Assembly (NCBI GenBank): GCA_030533445.1
Contig: CM060065.1
Location: 21,650,474-21,714,473, forward strand
Direction of reading: 5' to 3'
Length of the DNA stretch: 64,000 nt
Origin: Cyprinodon diabolis
Taxonomy: Eukaryota; Chordata; Actinopteri; Cyprinodontiformes; Cyprinodontidae
Part shown: piece after piece, positions 50,986 to 62,510 of the stretch
Numbering within the stretch: position 1 is the stretch's first letter
Layout: each line of letters starts with the position of its first letter
Position numbers and translations under genes: made by a program
The notes under the pieces: model-generated
What the model saw: only the letters and a program-made list of their open reading frames with translations
Told to the model about the DNA's origin: nothing
The model's database searches: none

Positions 50986-52448
50986 GGAAAAATCTTATTA
51001 AATCTACTTAAAATTACTTCCCTCAGCAGGATGTTCCAGGTACCTTTCAGGGTTGCTCTTTATTAAGATCCAACTTCCTATTAACTTTCTACTAGTCAGC
51101 AGCTGGCTGTATCATTTGGCTGCCGTTATAAGCAAGCGGAAATCAGATAATTCATTTGCCAAGAAAATAAAAACAAACTTGCGAGACCTTAGCCAGTTTA
51201 CACTGCACATTGAACTGAGATTTCATCTAAGGGTGCACAATATTAGGAAACCCAAATTACAGCATTCTTGTTAAATCCTGCAATGACAGTACCAGTTATG
51301 ATTAACCAGCATTTGTTTTAAACTGTTGGCTCACTCTCTGGTCATTGCAATCACCCCTGTATTCTTTTAGTAATTAGTTTTTGGTCTAAAGGGCTAAAGC
51401 AGACTTGCCTGCAAGCCACCAAACACTCATTGATTTGAACAAATAATGTATATTAGTGACAAACTTTAATGTATGGCACCTGAAATATAGACTACCAAAT
51501 ACTGCAACCAAACAGTCCTTTCAGATAGTAGTACATGTATTGAATATTCTTTTGGTTTAAACACTGTGCAGCTCTAATGCCAGCAATTTATCACAAAGAC
51601 AAGTATGCAAAAAACAAGATTTTTTGGAAAACAGGATATTTCATTATTAAGTTTTGAATATTGCAATGTATGGATGAAACGATCCGTTACTTTTAACAAT
51701 TTTTAACCATGAAAAGTCTATCACTAGAATCGACCAAATATACTTTTTGCAAAAATATGCAATATAATGGCCTATCAAATGTGTTATAGGCAAAGTGTAT
51801 TTTGTAGGATTCCAGGATCCCAGTTTTTAATTTAGATGAATAAATGTACCTATACCATGTATGTTCGATATAGAGCGAAGCTTAGTTGTCATTTTAATTG
51901 AAGTTTATTTTGATTTTTTCCAGTTGTAACTGAGGGCAAGGTGATTTTATATTTTGAAGCAATTAATTTGGTTTCTGAAGAAGATTAATGACCGACTTAG
52001 CCTGCAAATTAACTATTGTTGTTGGAAATAACGCACTGTGATCTTTGACATTTTCCAGAACTTGCAGGAGATTATAACCAATTTCAAGAATGATTAAACA
52101 AACACAAGCCGTGTCATGCTTGTTAGCTCAGTAATATTTTTACTTGTCAAAACTTAAACAAGATGTAAAGGGTCAAACTAAGCATAGGGATATAAACTTA
52201 TTAAACCTTGTTAAAAAGCCATCTTACTTTAGAAGAAAACAAGGAATATGTTATATATTTAATTTTTTCTCATTTTGTCATTTAGATTTGGTGTTGCTTG
52301 AAATAAGAGAGACAAAAAATGTTTTGACTGTAAACTGCTGTCAAAGAAATACTTAAATAATGAGCTAACATTGTGACCATGATGAATCGTGCAATACGGA
52401 GCCCTGTTGTGAGATGAATGTGTTGTTTTCTCTCTTTCTCGCATGTAG
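50986..52448 (+). other. mettl15: mettl15 intron 2, 3' end
   Basis: Ordinary intron leading to the acceptor tctcgcatgtag at 52447-52448. No other feature recognised. Confidence 0.5.
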
Positions 52449-52585
52449 GTGGTCCTGGACATGACATTCGGTGGTGGTGGTCATACCAAAGCGATACTAA
52501 ACACGGTTCCTGAAGTCACGGTCCTGGCCTTGGATCGAGATCCCGAAGCTATTTCTCTGGCCCAGCAGCTAGCCAAGCAGCACTT
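52449..52585 (+). CDS. mettl15: mettl15 exon: SAM-binding motif I
   Basis: This 137-nt exon follows the acceptor at 52447-52448 and ends with donor TT/GTGAGT. It encodes VVLDMTFGGGGHTKAILNTV, the RsmH motif I in which the glycine run binds S-adenosylmethionine, then VTVLALDRDPEAISLAQQLA, where the acidic LDRDP loop contacts the SAM ribose. Entry is phase 0, directly continuing LDLKPAQ from exon 10547-10758, and the exit is two bases into a codon. The next exon, which should carry the catalytic region, is not found in the remaining 11 kb, so the following intron exceeds 11.4 kb. Confidence 0.95.
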
Positions 52586-55311
52586 GTGAGTGATTTAGTG
52601 CAGAAGTCCGAATATACCTGGACACAAGTTTGGACTTAAAGCCAAACACTGTCTAGACAAATGTTTATGCTGTCACATGGCTAATATTTTACCTCTGCTT
52701 TATATTGTTACAGTTGACAGCTTGGCAGTTGTGAGGAGTGTTAGGTTTTATGGTCATTTCTTTCCCTTAAAACATACTGTTGGCTTGATAAACAGCAGCA
52801 TTGCAGCTTTCCATCCATTTCTCACTTCTTCCCTGAGACCAATCCAATACAGCTTGCCAAGATACAGCCCATGAGTTGCAGCATCCAATCAAATCCATCC
52901 TTCCTTCTTAACTTAAAGCTTTTCTCCCCCCACGCAAAGCTGGTGGGCTCGGCATGTCATTTGTCAGAGGAGAGCCCACGCCTGTTGTGTGAGGGAGATG
53001 CTGTCTCCCACGGAGGATCCATAAGTTATAGGGAAGAGGGAGGGGGTGGCAATGGGTGTTTCAGAAGTGAAGGGAGAAGAAGAAAAAAGACAGTGAGGAG
53101 GGAGACACGAGGACACAGTGCCAGGGTGAGAGGGAGTGCGTGTGTGTGCATGAGCGAGGCGCGGGCGGATGAAAATGAGATGTTCCTAAGACCATGGCGT
53201 GGGAAGGAATCCTTTTACGTAGATTCTGGGGAAACCTCTCTCAAGGGAATCTGCTGGAGAAATGTGCCTGTGAGCAGGGGAATGACAATTAAGAGAGAGA
53301 GCGAGAATGAGAACGCTGTATTCTGTCAGCAGCAATATACCCCTGCTGTAAACCGCTTCATGCCTAATCGTGATGCAAGTTGAGAGAGACTTGAGAAATC
53401 TAGCAATTAACCAATATTATTGCGAGCCTGAGTAAAAGACCCCTCCAGCCTATGCAGTCCATCCACACAATAGGGTTAGAGGATTTTCTCACTCCTCTCT
53501 ATTCCTGCAGCTTGTGGAAAGTAAATTCTTTATGCAAACTGTTGATTGCTGGTGAAGCTAGTCGTACCACACAAGAAGCGTAATTTCAAGTCCAAACACC
53601 TAAAAAGCACAAGGTTGTAAAGGCAGCTCTGCTTCCTAAGTAATATTCACCCATGTATTTAATGGGATTTGCCTCCTGCATGTTGAGCCTTGCTATTCTC
53701 TGCATCATTCTTCTTGTTGCTATGACTTCAATGCGCTTGAAGCTCTGCAGTTGTGGCGCCCACAATACATGTCTGAAATGGCACTAGTCATTATTTAATT
53801 GTCAAACATTGGATTGGTAATTATACATTGGGCCACACACACTGATTAATGATTTACTTATCATCAGCATAGAATCTGAATTCTTTAATGCATAAGAAGG
53901 AAATGTAGTAGTTCACTGGTGTTTTAAGGCTTTGTTCTAGTATGTTTTACTCGAACATACTGTTTTATAATGTGTATCATTTTTGCTTAAAGGATTTAGA
54001 TTGTGTTTTAAAAGAAAAGCAAAACAAAAAGAGATCCTCTTCCTAATCGACCTCGAATAAAACAGTCTTCAGTGTACCTTAGATATTAAACTTTCTTGTT
54101 TTGGCTTGTGAGCTGCAGAAATCCTCATCAGAATTTATAATATTTCGTAGAAATATGCTGAAAGCTCTCTATCGAATCTGAATGCAAAGTTTTATGTGCA
54201 TCCAGTGTTTTTAGTCATATTTTAATAGCTTCTAACGTTGTTCTTGATGGAGGATGGTAATACTAGACGTACTATTGCAGCCCATAAAACAGGGCTTCTA
54301 AACTTGGAAAAACTTCAAAGAACCACATAGAAATACTTAAAGACCAGGGTTTTATAAAGTCAGTATGTTGAGAAAAACACTGTGGCTGCGGCCATTGATT
54401 CAACATAATATCTTATTTTTTCATAACATTTATTTGAGATATAGTGTTTTAATAAACCAAGGCTCACACAGAGATTATTCCATAAAATTATTATATGGCC
54501 AAACAGCAGGCAAAGAAAAGTTCTAAAGACAAAATTATTTTATTATTGATTTTTTTGAGTGCTGGTTTGAATTTGGGCTTGCTGTTGTGAACTGTTGGTT
54601 TGGATGTTGAAAGCCCTCTTTGGAAGAAAGGCTACAAGGTGTGTGTCCAGGAGAGAATAAGAAATCAGTTTGTCATCCAGTCACTTCAGCACACCCACAT
54701 TAGTAATGTATCAGTCATCACTGTATTGTGATTCATTTCATAATAAAATCTATAAAGTGTCTTTCTGTGATACAAAGTGACTCATGGGAACAATTTCATC
54801 TGATATATTGTCAAAGCTAAAGCTAAAAAAATATAGAAGTTTTTAATTGTTGATCACTGTTTAAATGTAGCACCTGTTAAAGAAGTACTCTACCAAGCAG
54901 AGCCAGATGTTCATCTACTGTACCAAAGATGCATTAAAGGGATATTCAATTCAATTACAAAGAGGTTAGTTACTATTAAATTAAATGTCAACCAGTCTTC
55001 TAATTGAAGGATATTTTTTGCACAGTTATATTTAAACAGAGTTGTTCTTCTTTATTTAGCCGTTGCCATGGTCAGTCAAAGTATGAAAGCTTCATTGACA
55101 CTGGCTTTTTTATCCCCAATTACTGATACACACACGTAACTCGGAGTTAAAACATTTTAAATTAACCGCAGTAAATCTTAGGAACTGAAAAGGAAAACAT
55201 AACCATTTTCTGTCCCGCAAGTTTAGTGAATTCAGAAATTTGATAAACCTGTTGTCTGTAAGAGACGGCTATATTTGCTTTAAAGCTGCTTTCTAAATAT
55301 TTCCATTTGTT
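52586..55311 (+). other. mettl15: mettl15 intron 3, 5' part
   Basis: A purine-rich stretch lies at about 53030-53160 (GGGAAGAGGGAGGGGGTGG and GAAGGGAGAAGAAGAAAAAA). A 170-codon frame over it at 52871-53383 looks like chance. Nothing else is recognised. Confidence 0.45.
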
Positions 55312-55324
55312 TGGAACAGAAGCT
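55312..55324. repeat. Left 13-bp target-site duplication
   Basis: TGGAACAGAAGCT, repeated exactly at 57218-57230 immediately after a poly(A) run. Together they mark the limits of the insertion between them. Confidence 0.85.
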
Positions 55325-57186
55325 GAACAGAATTCTGTGGTATCGTTTCGGGGGGGGGGGGGAGCTGCACGGCATGGTGGGGTGCGGGTCTTGGGTCCTG
55401 TTTTGGGCTCCGGTTTTTCCGGTCGCACTTCTCCTCTTGCATATTTATTTTAATTGTAATTATTAATTTATTAATTAATTAATTTATTTACATATTTATT
55501 TATTTATTTATTTACTTTTTTTATTTTTTATTTTTTCTTTCTTTTCTTTTTCTTCCTCGGTGGGGGGGAGCGGTTGCGGGCGGGTCGGTGTCTGGTGTCC
55601 ACTGTCGCATTGGGGGGGCTCCTTTTTATAATTTTTTTTTTTTTTGGGGGGGGGGGGGTTTGGCATGTCTGTTTTCTCGGGGGGCGGGCGGGCCTGCTGG
55701 GTTGGGGTCCTGCTGGCGGCGCGCCGCGGGTGTGTGGGGGTCCGGGCGGCTCCGGCGGGGGTGGTGTTGGGGGGCCGGTGTGGGCGGGCTGGCTGCGCTG
55801 ACTGGGTATTGGAGGCATGGCGGAGCTGCTCTGTTCCCGCTGATCGCGGCGGGTGAGGCTGCGGGGCGGGTGGGGGATTGGAGTGGCTCTGGCCGGCGCA
55901 CGTTGGGGGGCTGGGGCGGCGGAGCTGCTCTGGCCGCGTGTCAGGGCCTGGTGCGGGCGGCGGACCTGGCTGTGCTGCTTTGGCTTCGTCCAGTGGGGGA
56001 GCGGCGTGGTTCGCTCCGCTCTGGCTTTGTGCTGCCCCTCCGGCTGCGCCGGCTGCGGTCTGCTCTTCTTGCGGTTTTGCGCCGGGCGGCTTTTCTGCTC
56101 TTGGGTTGATTCCGTGCGCGGTGTGTTGCGTTGCGCGCTGTTGGCGTTGGTCTTGGTGGGGTGGGGCTGCGCTTTTGGCTGGGGGGGCGTTTTGGGGGGG
56201 TCCCGCGGCACTCGCGGCCGGTTCGCGGCGGATGCGCGTGGGCCCCGGCCGCAGGCGGGGCCGCCTGTGTGTTTTTCCTGGGTGGTGCGGTCGCAGTGGG
56301 TTTTGCGGCCGGTCGCCGGGGCTTGGTGCGGGGGGGCGGGGCGTGTTTCGGTGCTCTGTGGGGCTGGGGCGTTTCGGTCTGTGCCGTGGGGGGGCTGGTG
56401 TTCGGTGGCAGCCGTCCCGCGGACTCGCCCCCGTGGCTCCCCGGGGCGCCGGCATGGCGGTGGCTGGGGGGCTTCTTCGTGGCTGTCTCTCCTGCTCCCT
56501 TGGTGGGGGTCTGATTTCCGGGGCTGGCCCCGCCTTGGTGCCTTCGCTTCTGGGGTCCCTTTGGGCGCCTGGGGCTTTGGGTCTCCCGGCGCTGGACTCA
56601 GTGCTCTGGGGGGTGTGCCTCTCCGGCTCTCCACAACCACTATTGAGCATTTTTTCTATGGTTAAAACTTTACAATCACAAGTTCACCCTCACAAACAAC
56701 TACAGGTGCTAGGCTTCAGGTGCTTAGAGATTCACTTCCAAACAGAAACCCCACATTCATATCTTCAGGTAACACAGAGTACATGTAAGACTTAATAATA
56801 TTACTTTAGCGATAGTTTCAAGGTGTTGCTTTATTGTATATCTCGTACAATGTCTTTTGGTTGTGCTGTTCTTTTTTCATCTCGTTACAGGTGATGAAGC
56901 AGACTGAAAATGTTTTGTCATTGTCTCCATCCATCTCCTCTCTTTCATCTTTTGTCCTTTTTTTCTTTTTCCTTTTTCTTCTTCTGTTTTTCTGCTCTAC
57001 TTACATTGCAGTGTCCATATGAACTGTAAAACTCCCTCCATAATTATAATAAAGCAATTTATATGCATGAAACAAGTGGAGCAGTATGGCAATTGCCATA
57101 CCGCTACACTTGTGAAAGTAAAATCTGTTGGGCTCCTTTTGGCATCAAAACAATTATTCTTATTGCCACCTTGCCAGACAGGACAC

Positions 57187-57217
<31 letters not shown>
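55325..57217 (+). mobile_element. G-rich retroposed unit with poly(A) tail, family unknown
   Basis: A 1,893-bp insertion bounded by perfect 13-bp direct repeats. It contains a 13-nt G-run at 55350-55362, an AT-rich block at 55437-55550, and a roughly 1.1-kb stretch at 55561-56640 that is extremely rich in G and poor in A on the plus strand. A further G-run lies at 55646-55658. About 550 bp of ordinary composition follows, then a poly(A) tract at about 57190-57217. AATAAA occurs at 57048-57053 but about 140 bp before the tail, farther than usual. Long open frames exist on both strands because stop codons are rare in GC-rich DNA; none matches a protein family. It reads as a LINE-mobilised RNA copy or a non-autonomous retroelement, in sense with mettl15. 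Confidence 0.8.
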
Positions 57218-57220
<3 letters not shown>

Positions 57221-57230
57221 AACAGAAGCT
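57218..57230. repeat. Right 13-bp target-site duplication
   Basis: TGGAACAGAAGCT directly after the poly(A) tail, identical to 55312-55324. Confidence 0.85.
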
Positions 57231-60200
57231 CGAGGCACAGAAAAAGGTATATAAATATATATACGTTTCTAAGAGCATTAAAAGAGCATTAAAAAGCATT
57301 AAATTAGAGTTCCTCCTTCCTGTATAAACTCTGTTAAAGGAATTGTCAAATTAAACCAATTTAGATCAGACACAGAAAGAGCAAACAATTATTGATAAGG
57401 ATGCTTCCAGACACCTTTCAAAGTAGTTTAGTTAATGTTTGGTCCCTTCTTCCTGAAAGGACTGGTGTACCTGGCTTAGGTTTGAAGGTGAGGAGATGGA
57501 AGGAATGCTCACACACACGTGTACATCTCTTTCCAAATGGATAAACATACATTTGTATAGAATAATTAAATTAGACTAAAATGAAAAGTGAAAAATAAAC
57601 AAAAAAAGATGTTTGTTTAATAAAATATATGCACAATAAGAGTAAGCAGCAATTTATTTACCAACCCAAACTAATTACCTACTGGAAGATCTTTCGTATC
57701 CCACTTTAATTAAGTTGAGGCTCTTTTTTTTTAGTACAAAAAAAAAACAAAAACGGACAAGGTCAAATTTTTATCCCCCTTTTATTTTTCTCAGTCACTG
57801 TTTTTGTCCCTTTTTCCCTGCTGAAAGCAATCAATCAGTATCTTGTCTTAGGCTTCAGTGACGTAGGTAAAGAAACTAAGGAGGTCAACACAATGGAATA
57901 TTTCTGGCTTGATTTGTAAAGAGGCTGCCCCATATTGAATGACCATGGTTCAATCCGAGGTTGCTGCTTCTCTAGTATTATAATAAAAATGTGAGATGAG
58001 ATGGAAAAGTGAAGTGAGTGAAGGACATTGACCTTTTTTTTTTCTTTTTCTTTTCAATAGTCAAAAGAAATGGTCAGACTGACATTTTGGTGTCTTGGAA
58101 ATTTATTTCATCTAGGTAGCCATGGCACTGTAGATGTTTGCAGAGTCTTGTCACTGTAAAGAGCAATTCTTAACCTCATTATGTGGTTAGTGGAAGATTA
58201 AACAAGATAAGATTGAAGCATTTCATCAACTGTGGTCCGGGCATTTGAAATCAGGAAATATCGTAGACCTTCAGTGGGAAGCATATCTTTTTACTATTTT
58301 TATTTTATTTTTTTTTAGATGGGAGGCTCCACTTAATATTGACTTACAGACGGTATTTCCCCCATCAACACAAGCTTTTTCAAACATACCGTTTATTGGA
58401 TAAAGTTTTTCATGGTTGCCAGACATTTTTAAGTAAAATTCATACAACCTGAGTCTGAACCACTGATATAACTATAATCAAAATAATATGATGTCAGAGT
58501 TGTCCATACTAGACTCAAAAACACTCAGATCTCTTAAGTAATTATGAGCCAACACTTGAATTTTGGAACATACACCACTAAAACTTGTCCTCTTTAATAA
58601 TATAAGACCTTACATAAGGCATTTATATCTCCAACTCTGTCTAAACCACATAAAGAAGTTAATAATTTAAAAATGTTATGTAACCATTTTGCATATTTTT
58701 TTTAAAGATTCTTATGCTTTCAAAACATGGGAGAGGTCACAGTGTGAATTAGAAGGAATGATTATCACTTATTAGTGGAAGACCAATTCTGGTTTTGTTG
58801 AAGATGCTAAGACTAATATTCATTATATGACTTCAATAAAACTATTAAGGTTAAAATTGAAGAATCGACTATTTTAGTATGTCAATAAAAGATTAGTCTG
58901 TTTTCTCTTCAGCACTTTTTTTTTGTTCAGGTCTAAAAAAACACGGTTGATATTTCATGAATGAAAAATGATTATGAAAGTCTCCAAATAATGTCTATCC
59001 TTTAAACATTTAAGTGGTATGTTTTCCTAGGTTATACAAACCCTTCTTATTCAGCTAACAATTATCAGTGCCTGTCCAGTCTTACTCAGTCCACCTTTGT
59101 GCAATTTACTTCAGTTTATTTTTAAAGCTCCACTTGCCAACAGATTTATTTCCAAGGCAAATACATCTAATTTATGTACTTGTGCAGAATCCATTTTGTT
59201 TACAAACTCAATTGATATTAACCAAATTAATTTAATTAAAGTCTAATAATTTTTTTTATTAATATCCAACTTCATATACTCAAGCTCAGTTGCAGAAACT
59301 CCTCATCTTGAACAAGTGAATAAGTCTCTTAAACTAGGCAAAATCCCCTCCGCAACTATGCTCTGTGTGAGCAACCATCTGTTGCAAATGGGTGGGGTTG
59401 GAAGGAAATAAGAGATACAGAAACATTACTATATGTAGAAAAGAAAATGGAGAAATTTTATTAATAAATATTAATAATACACGGTTTAAATTAATATTTA
59501 GGTTTTACGGACCTATCTCCTAAGTCAAAGTAATATAAACTTTTTTTGAATGACATGGCTAGAGTCTAGAGTTGAATTTCATAGCGTTGACTGATGGAGG
59601 GTTTGGGGTAACGACAAGAATGTTAAGCTTCCAGCCTTCAATACATGGAGCTCATTACCAAATATAGGTGGTTAAATTACCTATTGAAATTGATGCAGAA
59701 AGCTGGTCAGGCCATCAGTAACATAGTTAGATTGCTGAAATGCTGAAAAGACTTTTACAATGATTTATTGAAAAGGGTATAATAATTTTCAATATGCATA
59801 TTTTTAATGTGATTTAGAAAGAGATGCACTGGTCTAATTTCGTATCACTAATAAACTATGAAGCTGAACACAAAATGTTTAATATCCTAGTCTACCGGTG
59901 GTACAAATTATTTTTGGGCCGAACTGTCATTAATGACAGCACTAGCCCCCAGTGGTGGAGGGTCAGAGCCTTCAAAGCCTAACTGCTTTGTGAAGGCTTT
60001 GTGATCATGATATATTTTATTTACATGCTTTAGGCTCTATTCTATCTGGTAATTAGATGCATATTGAATCTGAATGGCTACTGATGATGTAAATGTGGCG
60101 GACAGTTTGCCGTTGTCTTAACTGGGCTTCTTGCTTAATCTCTGTATTGTACCTCATGCTAATCTTCCTCTCGGTTATACCTGCTCTTGTTAGATTTCAT

Positions 60201-62109
60201 ATTTGAATACTTTTGGTGGTTTCTTTCATTAAAATGTGACAGTGGTGATATCAACCCCCTCACGCCCATCATTGTGTTGTGCCATATGCCATGATCATGG
60301 TTTTCGGATATTGGGACCCAGTGTCCATATTTCATATTAACATGATGACCAGAGAAGAAAATACAAGTTTGGCTCATAAGCAGCTGTAAGACCAAATGCA
60401 CCACCCACCACTGCTAGCTCCATCTGGGAAAAGTGATACAATTAAACAGAAGTAGAAGACTAAACATGAAAGCACTGTAACAGGTGTGCTTTCTATTGGG
60501 AAAAAAATGCTATTAGCAAATCAATTAATGGTAACAATTATTGCAAATAAAGCATATATGGTGAATGGAGCATATAAAAACAAAGCGTCAACTTCATAAA
60601 CCTCCTTAATCCTTTAGGGTACTCCCCCAACCCCTCAGCATAGAAAAACTGCAAAACTTTATAAGAACCTGTTATTTGGCATATCATTTCATGTTCATGT
60701 ACAAAAATGCTTGTCGTTTAATTACAATAATTTTCACAATTAAATAAACAATATCTATAGTTCACTAATTAACTACAGTGATACAGTTGGTTAATTAGTC
60801 ATAATCAGCCAGATTTGGTGTAATCCCTATAAGGTTTGCTGTTAGGAATGCAGGCAGGCAGACTGGTAGCGAGCTTTAAAAGGCAGTACTTGATACAGGC
60901 AGTTAGACAAGAAGCAGGCTTTAAGTAGGTGGATGATGGCAGAACTTACTGGAGTCTTTGGGCAGACTGGAGGCAAGCAGGAACAAGCATTCAAATGGGC
61001 CAAATTCATGACATATAGACTTTATAATTTTCTCTGGGAGGTAGCCCTTGGGCTGACCCAGGCCAGGTATGATCTCTGCTGGGCGGTGTTAAGGAAGAAA
61101 ATATTCTAAAATAGTTAACTTTGGAAAAAGGTTGGCTTTCTCTCTTCCTTTCCCAGATCCTCTCGGCGAGCTGCGTGTGGCCACAAAGGAAAACCAGCAA
61201 TGCGTGTTGACGTCACAGAATTACAGAGTTTAATCCAATATAAGACAATGCACAAACTTAGAAATAAGACAATGCACAAACTTACACCAGAAACTGCAGA
61301 ACAACGGAGACATACATTCAATTACCTGACATAAATGGAGAGAAGGAAAGAAAGCAAAGACGTACAAAGACATCTTTGGAGAGTTGCAAGAGCAAATCTG
61401 ATTTGTTACTTCTATGTAGAAAGCTTTATCCTCTTGTATTTAATTTATTCAAATAAGGCTGGCTTTTGCTCCTCCAACCAGGAGCTATCTCTGACACTCA
61501 GAAAAACTTAGAGCTTCCCCTAATTTACGGCAAACATCTGGCTAAAGAAAACATGAGATAAGACCTCACAGAATAGCTGTTGGAATGCGGGGGCCTCTTC
61601 CTGCCATAAATTCTCAGGAACAAACTTAAATTCAGTCCTTTGGTTCAAGGAAAGGTTATCTTCACAAACTTGTTCAAAATTAAGAAATATGTTCAAAATG
61701 AGAGTGCTCAACATACCTTTTACACATGTCATAAGATTAACTGTATTAAAAACTAAAAATAATAATTTTTCTTCAACAGCGGCTTGATGGGTTCATAGGC
61801 CACACAGAATCTCTATAGGGCGGCGGCGCAGGACTCTTTGAGGTCATCGGCAATAGAACTGGGACCTGAGAGGTCGGCAATGTAAACTAGACTTGAGTTG
61901 TCAGTTAGGCTTAAGTCATGGACAAGGCTTTAGACTAGAGTGAGGCTTTAATGTGGGCCAGAGGGCTGGAAGCTTAATGTGCTCGGACTATGGTCCAAGA
62001 GACTGGGGCTTCTCCCTCTCCATTTTCCCCTTTCTAATTTTCTGTATACATGCACTGAGTCTGAAATTTTGCAAGATTTGCCGCGATATCTTTCCACCTG
62101 ACTTCCATT
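57231..62109 (+). other. mettl15: mettl15 intron 3, no recognised features
   Basis: About 4.9 kb of AT-rich intron. Degenerate repetitive text at about 60840-61000 and 61800-61980 (AGGCAGGCAGACTGG and similar) hints at old repeats I cannot classify. No exon with the missing RsmH catalytic peptides was seen. Confidence 0.4.
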
Positions 62110-62333
62110 GAGAGTTTAATAAGTATGGCTGCGCACTGTTGTGTTTCTGTGTTTGTGTTTGATTTTCTTCCGACCTCACGATTCCTGATCATGAGGTGGT
62201 CGTGAGAGGCTGATCGCCCCTCGTTACCCTCTGTACACTACACGACCCACGATCAGGCTGAAAGTTGGCCCGACGGAAAGATTTTCGCACGACTTAAAAA
62301 TCGCCCCGAAAATCGCAGTGTATGCTGGGCTTT
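62110..62333. mobile_element. Harbinger-like right terminus
   Basis: The segment ends AATCGCAGTGTATGCTGGGC, the complement of the 31071 terminus apart from a few changes, and contains CCTCACGATTCC and GAGAGGCTGATCGCCCC blocks shared with 30697-30745. The left part is missing or too diverged to see. Confidence 0.6.
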
Positions 62334-62510
62334 AGGTGTGAGTGGGTGTTTGAATGGTTGCTTGTCCTGTTTGTCTCTGTGTTGCCCTGCAATTGGCTGG
62401 CGACCTGTCCTGGGTGTACCCTGCCTCTCGCCCTTAGACAGATAGGCATCAGCACCCCTTGTGATAGGTGTGACGGAAAACGGATGAATGGAATGGATGG
62501 AATGTAATGT
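62334..62510 (-). repeat. Dispersed fish repeat, other half copy
   Basis: The remaining half of the repeat represented by 25658-26005: TAGGTGTGAGTGGGTGTTTG, GGCTGGCGACCTGTCC and GTGTGACGGAAAACGGATG. It begins where the Harbinger-like terminus stops, close to the point where the half copy at 30919-31070 ends. Confidence 0.75.

Noticed and set aside
52871..53383. 170-codon open frame
   Set aside because: It covers a purine-rich intronic stretch with no recognisable domain, splice framing or partner; chance is the simplest reading.
55508..56650. Long proline/arginine-rich reading frames (380 and 370 codons on minus, 270 and 305 on plus) in the G-rich block
   Set aside because: Several overlapping frames are open on both strands at once, as expected where stop codons are rare in very GC-rich DNA. 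Composition is low complexity, there is no domain, and the retroposed unit runs in the opposite sense to the longest frames.
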